Positions 9,158 through 19,117 are shown, numbered from the stretch's first letter. The stretch is DNA of 64,000 nt from CBDAQD01 sp965275905 (GCA_965275905.1 CBDHYJ010000083.1:186001-250000), one strand, 5' to 3'. The notes: generated from the sequence alone by a model not told the origin. Numbers and translations: made by a program.

Positions 9158-9976
9158 TTAGGCCGTCTTCCGGCGCACATAGATAGGCGCGAACGCATCG
9201 CTTTGTCTGATTTCCAAATGACCTTCTCTGACCAACTCAAGGGAAGCCGAAAAACTGCTGGCCATAACAGTGCTCCTCAACTCCGGCTCCACCAGATATT
9301 CGACCAGAAACTGATCGATACGCCCCCAATCTTCCATGGCACCGATAAGGCTCTCGAGCCTCTGCCGTGCTTCCTTGATCGTCCAGACCGGCAACCGCTT
9401 CATTTGGATTCGGGTCACCGACTGACGCTGTCTGCGCTCGGAATATGCCTTTAATAAGTCATAGAGATTGTCGGCATATTCACTCGTCGTATTGACGCGT
9501 ATGCCTTCAGGCGCGCCGCGGGAGAAAACATCCCTGCCCAGCCGGTTGCCGGCCATCAGTTTCGCAGCGGCGTCCCGCATGGCTTCCAGCTTCTGCAGTC
9601 GAAACGCCAGTAGAGCCGCAAGCTCTTCTCCGGTCGGTCCGTCCTGCTCTTCAGGCTCCGGAAGCAACAACCGGGATTTGAGATAGGCAAGCCAGGCCGC
9701 CATGACAAGATAGTCTGCGGCGAGCTCAAGCCTGAGCATCTTGGCCTGCTCGATGAACCGGAGATACTGTTCGGCAAGCGCCAGAATCGAAATACGCGTC
9801 AGATCCACCTTCTGCGTTCGAGCCAGCGTAAGCAGCAGGTCGAGCGGTCCCTCGAATCCATCAACATCGACGATCAGCGCATCCGCATCGCCCTGATCGA
9901 GGTCGAACTGAAGGGCACCGTCGCTGTCCTGCGCCAATGCTGAATCGTGACCGTCGCTGTCTGTGGCTTCACCCAC
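9158..9976 (-). CDS. scpA: Segregation and condensation protein A
   Basis: A 272-residue kleisin subunit of the SMC-ScpAB chromosome condensation complex. The family hallmark DGFEGPLDLLLTLARTQKVDL is near residues 40-60, followed by AADYLVMAAWLAYLKSRLLLP. The C-terminal part (residues about 220-265) would bind the SMC head. The first 35 residues are acidic and poorly conserved, so the exact start is uncertain. It lies between nagZ and scpB in the order usual for Hyphomicrobiales. Confidence 0.94.
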   Translation of the reverse strand: MGEATDSDGHDSALAQDSDGALQFDLDQGDADALIVDVDGFEGPLDLLLTLARTQKVDLTRISILALAEQYLRFIEQAKMLRLELAADYLVMAAWLAYLKSRLLLPEPEEQDGPTGEELAALLAFRLQKLEAMRDAAAKLMAGNRLGRDVFSRGAPEGIRVNTTSEYADNLYDLLKAYSERRQRQSVTRIQMKRLPVWTIKEARQRLESLIGAMEDWGRIDQFLVEYLVEPELRSTVMASSFSASLELVREGHLEIRQSDAFAPIYVRRKTA

Positions 9977-10036
9977 GGGCGAATCACCTCCACAAGCTGA
10001 GCTGGTCTCTAATTTACCCGGAAATTTGGCTGATTC

Positions 10037-11041
10037 TCAGCAAAGTTTCTCGATATCCCCACGAACAACGCCAACGTCGATCGCATCGGGTACGCGGATC
10101 TGCTGCAGCGCACGCTCGGCACGGTCCGCAGCAGCGCCGCGCAACGGAGGCGCGTGTGAAGCGACCTGCCGCATCTCGTCCATGTCTCCATTGCAATGCA
10201 GCGCAATATCGCAGCCCGCCTCGATCGCTGACGCGGTACGTTCCGACAGACTTCCTGTCAGAGCGCCCATGGACAGATCGTCGGTCATCAGCAGACCGTC
10301 GAAACCGATCTCGCCGCGGATGATCTCGGAGACAACCTTTGGCGACAGCGTTGCCGGGCGGTCGGGATCGATTGCAGTGTAGATGACGTGTGCCGTCATC
10401 GCTGTCGGAAGATGGCAGAGATTTCTGAACGGAACAAAGTCGACCGACCTCAGCGTATCGATGTCAGCATCCACGACGGGCAGTGATACATGGCTGTCCA
10501 CTGCGGCACGGCCATGGCCGGGAATATGCTTGAGAACCGGCAGCACACCGCCGGCGAGCAGACCTTCCGAAGCGGCTGCCGCAAGAACCGAAACTTCCTC
10601 GGGATCTTCGCTATAGGCCCTGTCCCCGATGACGTCATGTGCTCCGGGCTGGGGAACGTCGGCAACAGGCAAACAGTCTACATTGATCCCCAGATCGTGG
10701 AGTTCGTGGGCGATAAGACGGGCAGACGCAGCAGCCAGCCTCTTCGCCTCGGCGGGATCCGACGAATAGAGTTCTCCGTAACGCCGGCATGGCGGATGCT
10801 GCATCCAGTGAGGCGGTTTCAGCCGCTGGATCCGTCCGCCTTCCTGATCGATCAGCACGGGGGCGTCAGCGCGCCCGACCACGGAACGAAACGCAGACAC
10901 GAGTTCCCGGATCTGGTCAGGTGTGTCGCAGTTCCTGGCAAAAAGGATCAGGCCCCAGGGATCGACCTCGCGAAAGAATGAAATCTCATCCTCGGTGAGC
11001 CTGGTGCCCGCACATCCGGAAATAAGCGCCTTCGTGGTCAT
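10037..11041 (-). CDS. nagZ: Beta-N-acetylhexosaminidase NagZ
   Basis: A 334-residue cytoplasmic glycoside hydrolase of family GH3 that removes N-acetylglucosamine from peptidoglycan fragments during cell-wall recycling. The diagnostic loop KHIPGHGRAAVDSH (usual form KHFPGHG) lies near residue 168, and the nucleophile Asp is in LLMTDDLSMGAL near residue 253. The length is that of NagZ proper, without the C-terminal domain of larger GH3 enzymes. It lies between the SPOR protein gene and scpA, all leftward. Confidence 0.94.
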   Translation of the reverse strand: MTTKALISGCAGTRLTEDEISFFREVDPWGLILFARNCDTPDQIRELVSAFRSVVGRADAPVLIDQEGGRIQRLKPPHWMQHPPCRRYGELYSSDPAEAKRLAAASARLIAHELHDLGINVDCLPVADVPQPGAHDVIGDRAYSEDPEEVSVLAAAASEGLLAGGVLPVLKHIPGHGRAAVDSHVSLPVVDADIDTLRSVDFVPFRNLCHLPTAMTAHVIYTAIDPDRPATLSPKVVSEIIRGEIGFDGLLMTDDLSMGALTGSLSERTASAIEAGCDIALHCNGDMDEMRQVASHAPPLRGAAADRAERALQQIRVPDAIDVGVVRGDIEKLC

Positions 11042-11100
11042 CTGCCAATATCAGAGGGCAAATCCGGGACCGGTTCCTTATACCGCCGCATGCAGGTCGA

Positions 11101-13938
11101 TCACCGCGCCCGTCTGACGAGGCAGTCCTTCTCGCCGGCGGCAATCAGCGAATTGCAAAGTGCTGATGCGTCGGCCCTGGAACTCATCGGCCCGACACGG
11201 AGACGGTAGAAGATACCTCGGCTTCCGAGATCCGCTTTCTGGATCAGCGGGCCGTAGGGTTGCAGCAGGCCAGCATGCTTGCCCCGCAACTTCGCGTACT
11301 CCTTCTCTGCTTCAGGCTGAGTTCTGAAGGCTGCGATCTGGATCAGATAGTCCCCGCTCGCTGCTCCCTGTGCCGGCGACGGCGCCGCAGGCGGAGGCGT
11401 GGGTTGCGCGGTTACAACACGTGTCGGCGCAGGCGCAGGCGGCGCCGGGGCCGGCTCCGAAATGTCTGTCGACTGAACCGGAGTTGTCGGAACGGCCGGG
11501 GCCTGGGTCGTTACGGCAGGCTGCGTTGGCTCGCTCGTGACAGGCGGCAGCGGTGCCAGTTGGATGGGACCCGAACCCGAAGATGCCGCAGGCTCGGTAG
11601 CAGGCGCCTCGCTGCGAGGCGGCTCAGGCCTGGCAAGCGGTACCGGCGGCGCGATTCTTGTCACGGGCGCCGGCGCTTCCACCGTCTCCACTCTCAACTC
11701 AGCCGGCGCTTCCGGCGTAGCAGGTTGAGGCGGCTCAGGCACGGCCGGTTGAACGGTCACTTCGTTTACCGGCGGCGGAATGGGTGTGTCGGGCGGCTCA
11801 GGCACGGCTGAAGAAACGGCATCTCCGGGAGTCTGCAGAATTGCCACAGCTTCCTCGCGTCCCGTGTCGGAGATGTTGCCGCCATCTATCGCCGGTGAAA
11901 CCGGCGGTGGCGGCACGGCCACAGCCGTTTCTCCGGACGTCCCCGAACCGTCCTGCGAGCTGGAGGGATCGGCGGCCGGCGTATCCAGTTCTATGACCTT
12001 CTCTTCCCGCGGAACCACCTTTTCGGCAACTGCGGTCTCTTCACCGACAATGCGGTCATAGATGAGCTTGTTCTGGTGCGGAACCTCCAGACCACCCGGA
12101 TCGTTCGGCGCCACTTTCGACGGCGCCTCTTCCAGTTTCACGACGGGAACGGTGTCCTTGCCGCCACCCGGAGCAAACATCTGATAGGCAAAAATAAGCC
12201 CGCCCGCGACAACGGCGACGCCCGCCAGCGCACCAACCAGGAGCAACGGCTTGCGGCTTCCCTTCTCCTCGTAGTCCTTGAACGTTTCGGAGTATTGGGG
12301 ATATCCGGTTTCGCCAGCAGGTGCGCGTTCGGCACGCAACTCATCGCCGGACAAAGGTGCACGCGGTTCCACGCGCCGTCCGCCGGTATCATAGTCGTCG
12401 TAGCCGCGCTGGACGCTATCCGTCTCGGGGTAGTAATTGTCCTGCGGCTCATCGCCGTAAGACTGGCCTCTCGGGGCACGCATCTCGCTCGACGCTGCCG
12501 GCTCCTGTGCCAGATCATCAATCAGAGGCAAATCGGCCGAAGGCGCCGGACCGGCGTCTTCGATCGCATCGGCGTCATCGTAGTACCGCTGGGCCTGATC
12601 GAACTCGCCCGCCGAACCATAGTCGGTGAACTCCGTGTCGCGTCTCGCCGCCGGCGGCGATCCGTCGTCAAGCAACTCGTCGTCGAACTCTTCGACCGGC
12701 TGCAGGAACTCATCAGCCGGATCTTCGAGATCCGCTTGATAGCGGCGCTCCTCGGCGTAGTCCGGAGCAGCCGCCAGCTCTTCCTCGAAAGGCTCGGGTT
12801 CGGGCAGTTCGGCGGGGATCGCAGGTCTCTGCGCATAGTCATCGTCCGCCGGCGTCCTCGATCTGGAAAACCGGGTGCGAGACCGTGCACGCGCCTTTTT
12901 CAGGAGATCCTCTTCGCTGTACCTTGGCACAGCGTCGCGCCCCGTCTCGTAGGGCGCCTCGGGACTGGCTTCCTCAACCGGCTCGAACGCTATGTTCTGG
13001 TCGCCAACCTCATCGAGGTCATAGGCCTTGGGCGGCTGAGAGAACCGGCTCGTAAAGCGCGAAGACCGCCAATCCTTGGAGGCTTGCGTGGATGGTTCAT
13101 CGTCGCGCCGCGACCGGGTCGACTGACCGAGATCGAAGCGCCGGTCCCGCTCCTCCGGCGTGCCGCGCGAAAACCCCGGATCTCCGCGCTCGAATGACGG
13201 CGCGGCTGACCGTTCCCGCGTGCGCGCGGGCCGGTCTGAGCCGTAGGCGTCCGGCCCGGAACTGGCGCCGTTGTCCCGCGGCAGCGAATCCCTGTAGGCG
13301 CGTCCTGCCGGCGCGTCAATTTCATCGCGCGCCTCGAACGGCTGGCGTTCACTCTCTACAGTGTTCTCGCCGAGGCTGTCGTCCGGCCTGAACCGTTCCA
13401 GAAATGACGGCCGCTTGGGCTCGGAGTCGCTGTTATCGTTGGCGCGGTCAAGAAATGACGGCGGCTTGGGTTCCGAGCGCAGTTCTTCGCGCGATCCCTC
13501 AAGAAACGATGGCCGGCGCGAGGGCGGCTTCGGTTCGCTGTCATCATTGGCCCGGTCGAGAAACGACGGTCGTTCCATTCGTGGAGCACGCCCGCGCTCG
13601 GGCGGGCCCGATGTGGCCGCCGCCCGTTCGGACTGCGACTCTCGCGGAAACGGCGCCCGGCCGGACGGTTCCCTTTCACGTCCCGGCTCTTCGCGCGAAA
13701 ACCGTCCCGCGCGGCTGAAGGATCTGCGCGGCGACTCTTCGCCGCTGGCACCTTGTTCAGCGGCGGGGGACAGGTCGTCCTGCTCGCGCCGTGAAAACCG
13801 AAATCCGCCCGCAGCGTCGGCGTCGGGCGAACGACGCCGTGGATTGTCGCTTATACCGCGACCACTGCGATGGTCTTCTGTCCCAGCCGGGTCATTACCA
13901 TCATCCGAGGGGCCGAACGGAGGGTTGTCTCTGTCCAT
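11101..13938 (-). CDS. Large SPOR-domain membrane protein
   Basis: A 945-residue single-pass inner-membrane protein. Residues 1-560 are a hydrophilic, Arg/Asp/Ser/Pro-rich cytoplasmic region. Within it, residues 122-183 hold four copies of a PSFL(D/E) unit spaced 17-19 residues apart. A membrane helix follows at about 564-588 (LLLVGALAGVAVVAGGLIFA). Residues 600-860 form a Pro/Ala/Glu-rich periplasmic linker. The C-terminal SPOR domain (about 866-945, beginning SGDYLIQIAAF) binds denuded septal glycan. The placement argS-SPOR-nagZ is standard in this order. The protein is longer than many relatives because of the disordered cytoplasmic part. A division or envelope role is inferred from SPOR. 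Confidence 0.9.
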   Translation of the reverse strand: MDRDNPPFGPSDDGNDPAGTEDHRSGRGISDNPRRRSPDADAAGGFRFSRREQDDLSPAAEQGASGEESPRRSFSRAGRFSREEPGREREPSGRAPFPRESQSERAAATSGPPERGRAPRMERPSFLDRANDDSEPKPPSRRPSFLEGSREELRSEPKPPSFLDRANDNSDSEPKRPSFLERFRPDDSLGENTVESERQPFEARDEIDAPAGRAYRDSLPRDNGASSGPDAYGSDRPARTRERSAAPSFERGDPGFSRGTPEERDRRFDLGQSTRSRRDDEPSTQASKDWRSSRFTSRFSQPPKAYDLDEVGDQNIAFEPVEEASPEAPYETGRDAVPRYSEEDLLKKARARSRTRFSRSRTPADDDYAQRPAIPAELPEPEPFEEELAAAPDYAEERRYQADLEDPADEFLQPVEEFDDELLDDGSPPAARRDTEFTDYGSAGEFDQAQRYYDDADAIEDAGPAPSADLPLIDDLAQEPAASSEMRAPRGQSYGDEPQDNYYPETDSVQRGYDDYDTGGRRVEPRAPLSGDELRAERAPAGETGYPQYSETFKDYEEKGSRKPLLLVGALAGVAVVAGGLIFAYQMFAPGGGKDTVPVVKLEEAPSKVAPNDPGGLEVPHQNKLIYDRIVGEETAVAEKVVPREEKVIELDTPAADPSSSQDGSGTSGETAVAVPPPPVSPAIDGGNISDTGREEAVAILQTPGDAVSSAVPEPPDTPIPPPVNEVTVQPAVPEPPQPATPEAPAELRVETVEAPAPVTRIAPPVPLARPEPPRSEAPATEPAASSGSGPIQLAPLPPVTSEPTQPAVTTQAPAVPTTPVQSTDISEPAPAPPAPAPTRVVTAQPTPPPAAPSPAQGAASGDYLIQIAAFRTQPEAEKEYAKLRGKHAGLLQPYGPLIQKADLGSRGIFYRLRVGPMSSRADASALCNSLIAAGEKDCLVRRAR

Positions 13939-13950
13939 AACGCGGTCCCG

Positions 13951-15708
13951 TTACCTCATTTCAGTGATAGCTTGGACGCCAAGAATAGCGAGCCCCCCGG
14001 CGAGTACATTGGCGACCGCTTTGAGCAGCGCGAGCCGGGCCATTGTGGCATCCTCATCTTCACTCGATATAAATCTCAAATGCGGCGACTCTTTGCCTCT
14101 ATTCCATAGCGCATGAAACTCGCTGGCGAGCTCATACAGATAAAATGCGACCCGATGGGGCTCATGGGCCGAAGCGGCTGACTGCAGCATACGAGGATAT
14201 GCAGCCATCCGCTTGATGAGTGTCAATTCAGCCTCATCCTGCAGCCGCTCAAGCTTGGCACCCCCGAATGCCGCCCCATCCGGTAATCCAACAAACATCT
14301 CCTCCGCGTTTCTGAACACGGAGTGGATCCTCGCATGTGCGTATTGTACATAAAAAACAGGGTTGTCGCGCGATTGTTCGGAAACTTTGTTAAAATCGAA
14401 ATCCAGCGGCGCATCGTTCTTGCGGTAGAGCATCATGAATCTGACCGCATCCGGCCCCACCTCGTCGACGACATCGCGCAAAGTTATGAACTCGCCTGCC
14501 CGCTTTGACATCTTCACGGGCTCACCGTCCCGGAAGAGCCTCACAAGCTGGCAGATCTTCACATCCAGGTCTGCTTCGTCCTCGCTGACAGCCTTTACAG
14601 CCGCCTGCATCCGTTTGATGTAGCCACCGTGATCGGCCCCCCAGACGTCGATCATCTGGTTGAATCCGCGCTGGTGCTTATCGGAATGATAAGCAATATC
14701 AGAGGCAAAGTAGGTATAGTTGCCATCTGACTTTATCAAAGGCCGGTCAATATCGTCGCCAAAGTCGGTCGCCCTGAACAGCGTCTGCTCGCGATCCTCC
14801 CAGTCCTCGGGACGCTGACCCTTGGGCGGCGGAAGTCTGCCCTCATAAATGAGCCCCCGCTGTTTCAGGGACTCAATCGTCCCGGCAATCTTGTTGTCGG
14901 CCGGATCAGACAGGGAACGTTCCGAGAAAAAGACGTCGTGTTTGATGTTAAGGGCGAGCAGATCGTCCCTGATCATGTCCATCATCATGTCGACGGCTTT
15001 GTCCCGCACGACGGGCAGCCATTCCTGTTCCGGCCGTCCTTTGAGGGAATCACCGTGCAGTTCGACAAGCTCAGTGCCGACGGGCTTCAGATAGTCCCCG
15101 GGATAGAGCCCGCCGGGAATTTCGCCGATATCCTCGCCCAAAGCCTCCAGATACCGCAGGTATGCCGAGCGGGCGAGAACATCGATCTGCGTGCCCGCAT
15201 CGTTGATGTAGTACTCCCGCGTAACCGTCTGACCGGCGCATTCCAGCAGGCTCGCGAGCGCGTCACCGAACACCGCGCCCCGGCAATGGCCAACGTGCAT
15301 CGGCCCGGTCGGGTTGGCCGAGACATATTCGACATTGACCGCGCCATTCGTGTCCTTGGGCACGCATCCGAATCCGGTTCCAGCGTCCAGAACCGCTTGC
15401 AGGATGCGGGACCAGAAGGCGGTTTCGACGCGCATATTGATGAATCCAGGCCCCGCAACGTCCACCGCAGCAATCTCGTCGTGAGAACTTAGGCTTTCCG
15501 CGAGTTTCTCCGCGATCACCCGCGGCGCGAGGCCGGCGGGCTTTGCCAGCACCATCGCCGCGTTGGTTGCGATGTCGCCGTGCGACGGATCCCGGGGCGG
15601 CTCAACCGACACCCTCGAGAAGTCCAGGTTCCCGGGGAGATCGCCACGCGCAGTGAGGTCACCGAGAATGTCCACGATTACGTTTTGAAAGTAGCCGAAA
15701 AGGTCCAC
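13951..15708 (-). CDS. argS: Arginyl-tRNA synthetase
   Basis: A 585-residue class I aminoacyl-tRNA synthetase that charges tRNA-Arg. The N-terminal additional domain is followed by the HIGH-type motif in SANPTGPMHVGHCRGAVFGD (about residues 120-140) and the KMSKS-type motif PVKMSKRAGEFITL (about 395). The C-terminal DALR anticodon-binding domain has YVQYAHARIHSVFRN. The start codon is GTG at 15708. It lies 12 bp upstream of the SPOR gene and 103 bp downstream of dgt. A tRNA-Arg gene occurs elsewhere in the window. Confidence 0.97.
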   Translation of the reverse strand: MDLFGYFQNVIVDILGDLTARGDLPGNLDFSRVSVEPPRDPSHGDIATNAAMVLAKPAGLAPRVIAEKLAESLSSHDEIAAVDVAGPGFINMRVETAFWSRILQAVLDAGTGFGCVPKDTNGAVNVEYVSANPTGPMHVGHCRGAVFGDALASLLECAGQTVTREYYINDAGTQIDVLARSAYLRYLEALGEDIGEIPGGLYPGDYLKPVGTELVELHGDSLKGRPEQEWLPVVRDKAVDMMMDMIRDDLLALNIKHDVFFSERSLSDPADNKIAGTIESLKQRGLIYEGRLPPPKGQRPEDWEDREQTLFRATDFGDDIDRPLIKSDGNYTYFASDIAYHSDKHQRGFNQMIDVWGADHGGYIKRMQAAVKAVSEDEADLDVKICQLVRLFRDGEPVKMSKRAGEFITLRDVVDEVGPDAVRFMMLYRKNDAPLDFDFNKVSEQSRDNPVFYVQYAHARIHSVFRNAEEMFVGLPDGAAFGGAKLERLQDEAELTLIKRMAAYPRMLQSAASAHEPHRVAFYLYELASEFHALWNRGKESPHLRFISSEDEDATMARLALLKAVANVLAGGLAILGVQAITEMR

Positions 15709-15811
15709 TGATTGCCCGCCCCGTCTAGATCGTCTGGTTATCGAGCAAGTTCGTTAAGGAGCTGTTATTCCGGGCCGCGGCACAGCGTCTGAACTCAAGT
15801 GTGTGCGCCAA

Positions 15812-17002
15812 CTATCTGAAAAGTGGGTCAAGGTCAAACAACCTTCGATGCTGATCAAGCGCATAGCGGTCCGTCATCCCTGCGATGAAGTCGCATACTT
15901 TCCGCGCAAGTCCGCCCTCGTCCGACCTGCCGGCTTCATCGTCCGGTTGCCACTCCGGGGGTAGCTTCGTCGCATCATTCATGTAGGCATCGAACAGATC
16001 GCGCACAATGCGTCTGGCCCTCGACATCTTCTCCTGGACAAGGTCGTGCCGATACATTTGCACGCTCAGAAAACTCTTCAACTCCTGCTCTCTGCCTTCC
16101 ATTTCCGGGGAAAAGCCGATCAGGGCGGTCTTCTGACTGCGAATATCATCCACGCTTTCCGGTTGCGTTTCATTGATCCTGCCACGGCTCTCGCGCAACA
16201 GGTCATTGGTCATGCTGGAAATAACCCGCCGCACCGTCTCGTGTATCAGCCTCGGTCTCTCAAGATCCGGATGGCGTTTCAGTACGGTCGCCAATGCGTC
16301 ACCAACGATTGACGTTTCGGCGATATCGATCACAGCGAACAGGTTTGCGCGCAAGCCGTCGTCGATGTCGTGCGCATTGTAGGCGATGTCGTCTGCCAGG
16401 GCGGCGATCTGGGCCTCCAGTGGCGCCTGTGTCGACAGCGAAACACGTTCCGGCCACGCAAATTCCAGAATGACGGCGGGTACGCCGGAGTCCGCATAGA
16501 CGCCGACCGCCCGCTTTCGATGGTCAAGCAGCGGCCCGTTGTGTTTGACCACTCCTTCAAGGGTCTCAATGGTCAGATTCAGCCCATCGAAGTCGGCGTA
16601 TTTGCGCTCAAGTCTGGTGACGATTCTGAGGGCCTGCGCATTATGGTCGAAGCCGCCGAAACGGCCCATGCACCGGGCGAGTTCCCGCTCGCCCGCATGG
16701 CCAAACGGCGTGTGACCAAGATCGTGCGCAAGCGCCAACGCTTCCACCAGGTCCTCATTTAGGCCAAGCGTGCGGGCCAGCGACCGGGCGATCTGCGACA
16801 CCTCCAGACTGTGCGTCAGCCTCGTGCGGTAGTGGTCGCCTTCATGGTAGACGAAGACCTGTGTCTTGTGTTTGAGCCGCCGGAAGGCGGCGCTGTGAAC
16901 GATACGGTCCCGATCCCGTTGAAAGCAGCTTCTGGTCCGGCTTTCGGGTTCCTCGTGCAATCGCCCGAGGCTGTGTTCAGGATCGCAGGCATATGGTTTC
17001 AA
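15812..17002 (-). CDS. dgt: dGTP triphosphohydrolase-like HD protein
   Basis: A 396-residue HD-domain phosphohydrolase that converts dNTPs to deoxynucleosides and triphosphate. The family start region ESRTRSCFQRDRDRIVHSAAFRRLKHKTQVFV is present, with metal ligands in TRLTHSLEVSQIAR and ALAHDLGHTPFGHAGE. The length matches the short bacterial Dgt-like group (dGTPase type 2). The only start in this frame after the upstream stop is TTG at 17002, so the N-terminus is slightly short and its exact start is unsure. It is divergent from erpA. Confidence 0.92.
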   Translation of the reverse strand: MKPYACDPEHSLGRLHEEPESRTRSCFQRDRDRIVHSAAFRRLKHKTQVFVYHEGDHYRTRLTHSLEVSQIARSLARTLGLNEDLVEALALAHDLGHTPFGHAGERELARCMGRFGGFDHNAQALRIVTRLERKYADFDGLNLTIETLEGVVKHNGPLLDHRKRAVGVYADSGVPAVILEFAWPERVSLSTQAPLEAQIAALADDIAYNAHDIDDGLRANLFAVIDIAETSIVGDALATVLKRHPDLERPRLIHETVRRVISSMTNDLLRESRGRINETQPESVDDIRSQKTALIGFSPEMEGREQELKSFLSVQMYRHDLVQEKMSRARRIVRDLFDAYMNDATKLPPEWQPDDEAGRSDEGGLARKVCDFIAGMTDRYALDQHRRLFDLDPLFR

Positions 17003-17194
17003 TTTCGGGCCTCAGACGTGACGCCTACGGGCATGAAGCCCTTTCTCGCTGCGAAAACAGGGCCTTTTGCTTTTCCGATGCGCCACGTTGACAATTCCAT
17101 TCCGCGCCATAATTATCAGGAAACTCAATGGCGACAACCGATTCCGGCATTCCGGGATGTCGACGACGCCAGGATATCTAACGGCACGGCGCCC

Positions 17195-17524
17195 ATGACC
17201 CACTCTGTGACACTGTCTGATCGGGCTGCTGAAAGGATTACCGAGATCCTTTCGGCGGAAGCTGAAGAGAAAATGCTTCGCATTTCCGTCTCCGGAGGCG
17301 GCTGCTCCGGCTTCCAGTACGGCTTCGACCTGGACGACAAGAAGGAAGATGACGATCTGGTGCTCGAGAAGGCCGGAGCCACCGTTCTGATCGATTCGGT
17401 GTCGCTGATGTATCTCGAAGGTTCAGAGATCGACTTTGTGGACGATCTGATCGGCGCCGCTTTCCAGATCCGAAATCCGAACGCCACCGCCGCTTGTGGC
17501 TGCGGCACGTCCTTTTCTATCTAG
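17195..17524 (+). CDS. erpA: Iron-sulfur cluster insertion protein ErpA
   Basis: A 109-residue A-type carrier that delivers Fe-S clusters to apoproteins. The three ligand cysteines are visible: one in SGGGCSGFQYGF and two in the C-terminal CGCGTSFSI. The start ATG at 17195 gives MTHSVTLSDRAAERI, the normal family N-terminus; longer in-frame readings from 16811 only add sequence overlapping dgt. It is divergent from dgt, as in many rhizobia, and convergent with the isochorismatase gene. ErpA probably serves clients such as IlvD in this same window, which is inference. Confidence 0.95.
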   Translation: MTHSVTLSDRAAERITEILSAEAEEKMLRISVSGGGCSGFQYGFDLDDKKEDDDLVLEKAGATVLIDSVSLMYLEGSEIDFVDDLIGAAFQIRNPNATAACGCGTSFSI

Positions 17525-17568
17525 GCAGCGATCCCGGACATCGATTGCGGCAACGCCTGCCTGCCGCG

Positions 17569-18177
17569 TCAATCCGGAATACTCGCCACATCATCCGCGA
17601 TAATCGCGAACCGGTCCGCCAGGGCGGCAAGCGACGCGACATGGAGGGCATCGGCCTCTATGACCCCGCCTCCCGGCTTGGGCAGATCACGCGTCCCGGT
17701 TGCGGAAGCAATCACCGTAGAGCCGAAACCAAGATCCAGCCCGGCCCGCACCGTGGAACTGATGCACATGTGGGTCATGAAGCCGGCCACCAGGAGTTTT
17801 TTCCGGCCGATCGCATCGAGCCGGCCGGCCAGGTCCGTGCCGGCAAAGGCATTCGGCAGCGTCTTTTCGATCCTCTGTTCGCCCTCGGCGGGCGCGGCGG
17901 CGTCGGCAATCTGGCCACGCACATCGTCCAGATCAAAGGCGCCTCCCGGCTTTCCCTTGTGCACGACATGGACAATGGGCGTGCCCGCGGCGCGCGCACG
18001 CGAAAGCAGGTCGGCAATATCGGAAAGCGCGTTGTCGACGCCGGGCAACACCAACGCTCCGTCGACATATTCGCGCTGACAGTCAATAAGCAGGACTGTC
18101 GCTTCGGACAGGGAGACAGGGTCGTTTGGCGCCCCTGCCATCTCGAGCAAAGTCTTTGGTGCTGCTGAATCTGTCAT
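17569..18177 (-). CDS. Isochorismatase-like cysteine hydrolase
   Basis: A 202-residue cysteine hydrolase of the isochorismatase fold. The catalytic triad can be placed at Asp in VLLIDCQREYVDG, Lys in HVVHKGKPGG, and Cys in KLLVAGFMTHMCISSTVRAG. The start ATG at 18177 is preceded by GGAGAA at good spacing; longer readings to 18312 lack such a site. The substrate is unknown; nicotinamidase, ureido-acid or other amide hydrolases share this fold. It is divergent from xthA and convergent with erpA. Confidence 0.88.
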   Translation of the reverse strand: MTDSAAPKTLLEMAGAPNDPVSLSEATVLLIDCQREYVDGALVLPGVDNALSDIADLLSRARAAGTPIVHVVHKGKPGGAFDLDDVRGQIADAAAPAEGEQRIEKTLPNAFAGTDLAGRLDAIGRKKLLVAGFMTHMCISSTVRAGLDLGFGSTVIASATGTRDLPKPGGGVIEADALHVASLAALADRFAIIADDVASIPD

Positions 18178-18331
18178 TCTTTTTTCTCCGATGGCCGTTG
18201 GAAACGGGAATTCTGCACTGCCCGCTGACCACCCTCGAAGCCGGACGAAATCTCCGGTCGGGCCGCGCTTTACGGGTCTGGACGTGATATGTAGCGTGCA
18301 AACCCATATCAATCATGAGCGGACGGTATTG

Positions 18332-19117
18332 ATGAAGATTGCGACCTGGAACGTCAACTCGATTAAGGCCCGCCACGACAATGTGATCGACTGGCTCAAG
18401 CAGGCCGAGCCGGACGTCGCCTGCCTGCAGGAAATCAAGAGTGTCGACGATGCCTTCCCGGCGGCAGCCTTCGAAGAGCTTGGCTACAACGTCGCGACTC
18501 ACGGTCAGAAGACCTACAACGGCGTGGCGATCTTCTCCAAGGCGCCATTCGACGACCTGATCGTCGGATTGCCGGGTGACGAGTCAGATGACCAGGCCAG
18601 GTATCTCGAGGCGGTGATTCCCGCGGGCGATACCGTGGTCCGGGTTGCTTCGATCTACCTGCCCAACGGCAATCCGGTCGACACCGAGAAGTATCCCTAC
18701 AAGCTCGCCTGGATGGACAGGCTGATCGCCCATGCTGAAGAGTTGCTGGAATATGAGGAAGCCTTCGTGCTGGCCGGCGACTACAATGTCATTCCGACGG
18801 CGGAAGATGTCCATGACCCGGTCGCGTGGGAGGGCGACGCCCTGTTTCGGCCGGAAACGCACGACAAGTTCCGCAAGCTGGTCAATCTCGGACTGACCGA
18901 TGCGTTCCGCGCCTGCACGGCCACGCCGGGCCAGTACTCATTCTGGGATTATCAGGGTGGCGCGTGGCAAAAGAACCATGGAATCAGGATCGACCACCTG
19001 CTGCTCTCGCCTCAGGCAGCGGACCTTCTGTCGGCTTGCGAAATAGACGATCATGTCCGGGGCTGGGAGCGCCCTTCGGATCACGTTCCGGTCTGGGCTA
19101 CTCTCGCGGTTCAATAA
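18332..19117 (+). CDS. xthA: Exodeoxyribonuclease III / AP endonuclease
   Basis: A 261-residue base-excision-repair nuclease of the endonuclease/exonuclease/phosphatase superfamily. Conserved blocks are MKIATWNVNSIKAR at the start, CLQEIK with the metal-binding Glu, GDYNVIP, and the C-terminal RIDHLLLS and SDHVPVWA with the catalytic Asp-His. The ATG at 18332 gives the standard N-terminus. Its last 20 bp overlap the end of the convergent Sel1 gene. Confidence 0.95.
   Translation: MKIATWNVNSIKARHDNVIDWLKQAEPDVACLQEIKSVDDAFPAAAFEELGYNVATHGQKTYNGVAIFSKAPFDDLIVGLPGDESDDQARYLEAVIPAGDTVVRVASIYLPNGNPVDTEKYPYKLAWMDRLIAHAEELLEYEEAFVLAGDYNVIPTAEDVHDPVAWEGDALFRPETHDKFRKLVNLGLTDAFRACTATPGQYSFWDYQGGAWQKNHGIRIDHLLLSPQAADLLSACEIDDHVRGWERPSDHVPVWATLAVQ

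Noticed and set aside
12076..13197. A 373-codon rightward reading frame inside the SPOR gene
   Set aside because: It is a high-GC antisense shadow of the SPOR protein. Its product is Arg-rich and of low complexity with no domain.
13390..13577. A CRISPR-like array
   Set aside because: The repeats are in frame with the coding sequence, short and imperfect, with no unique spacers, so they are protein repeats.
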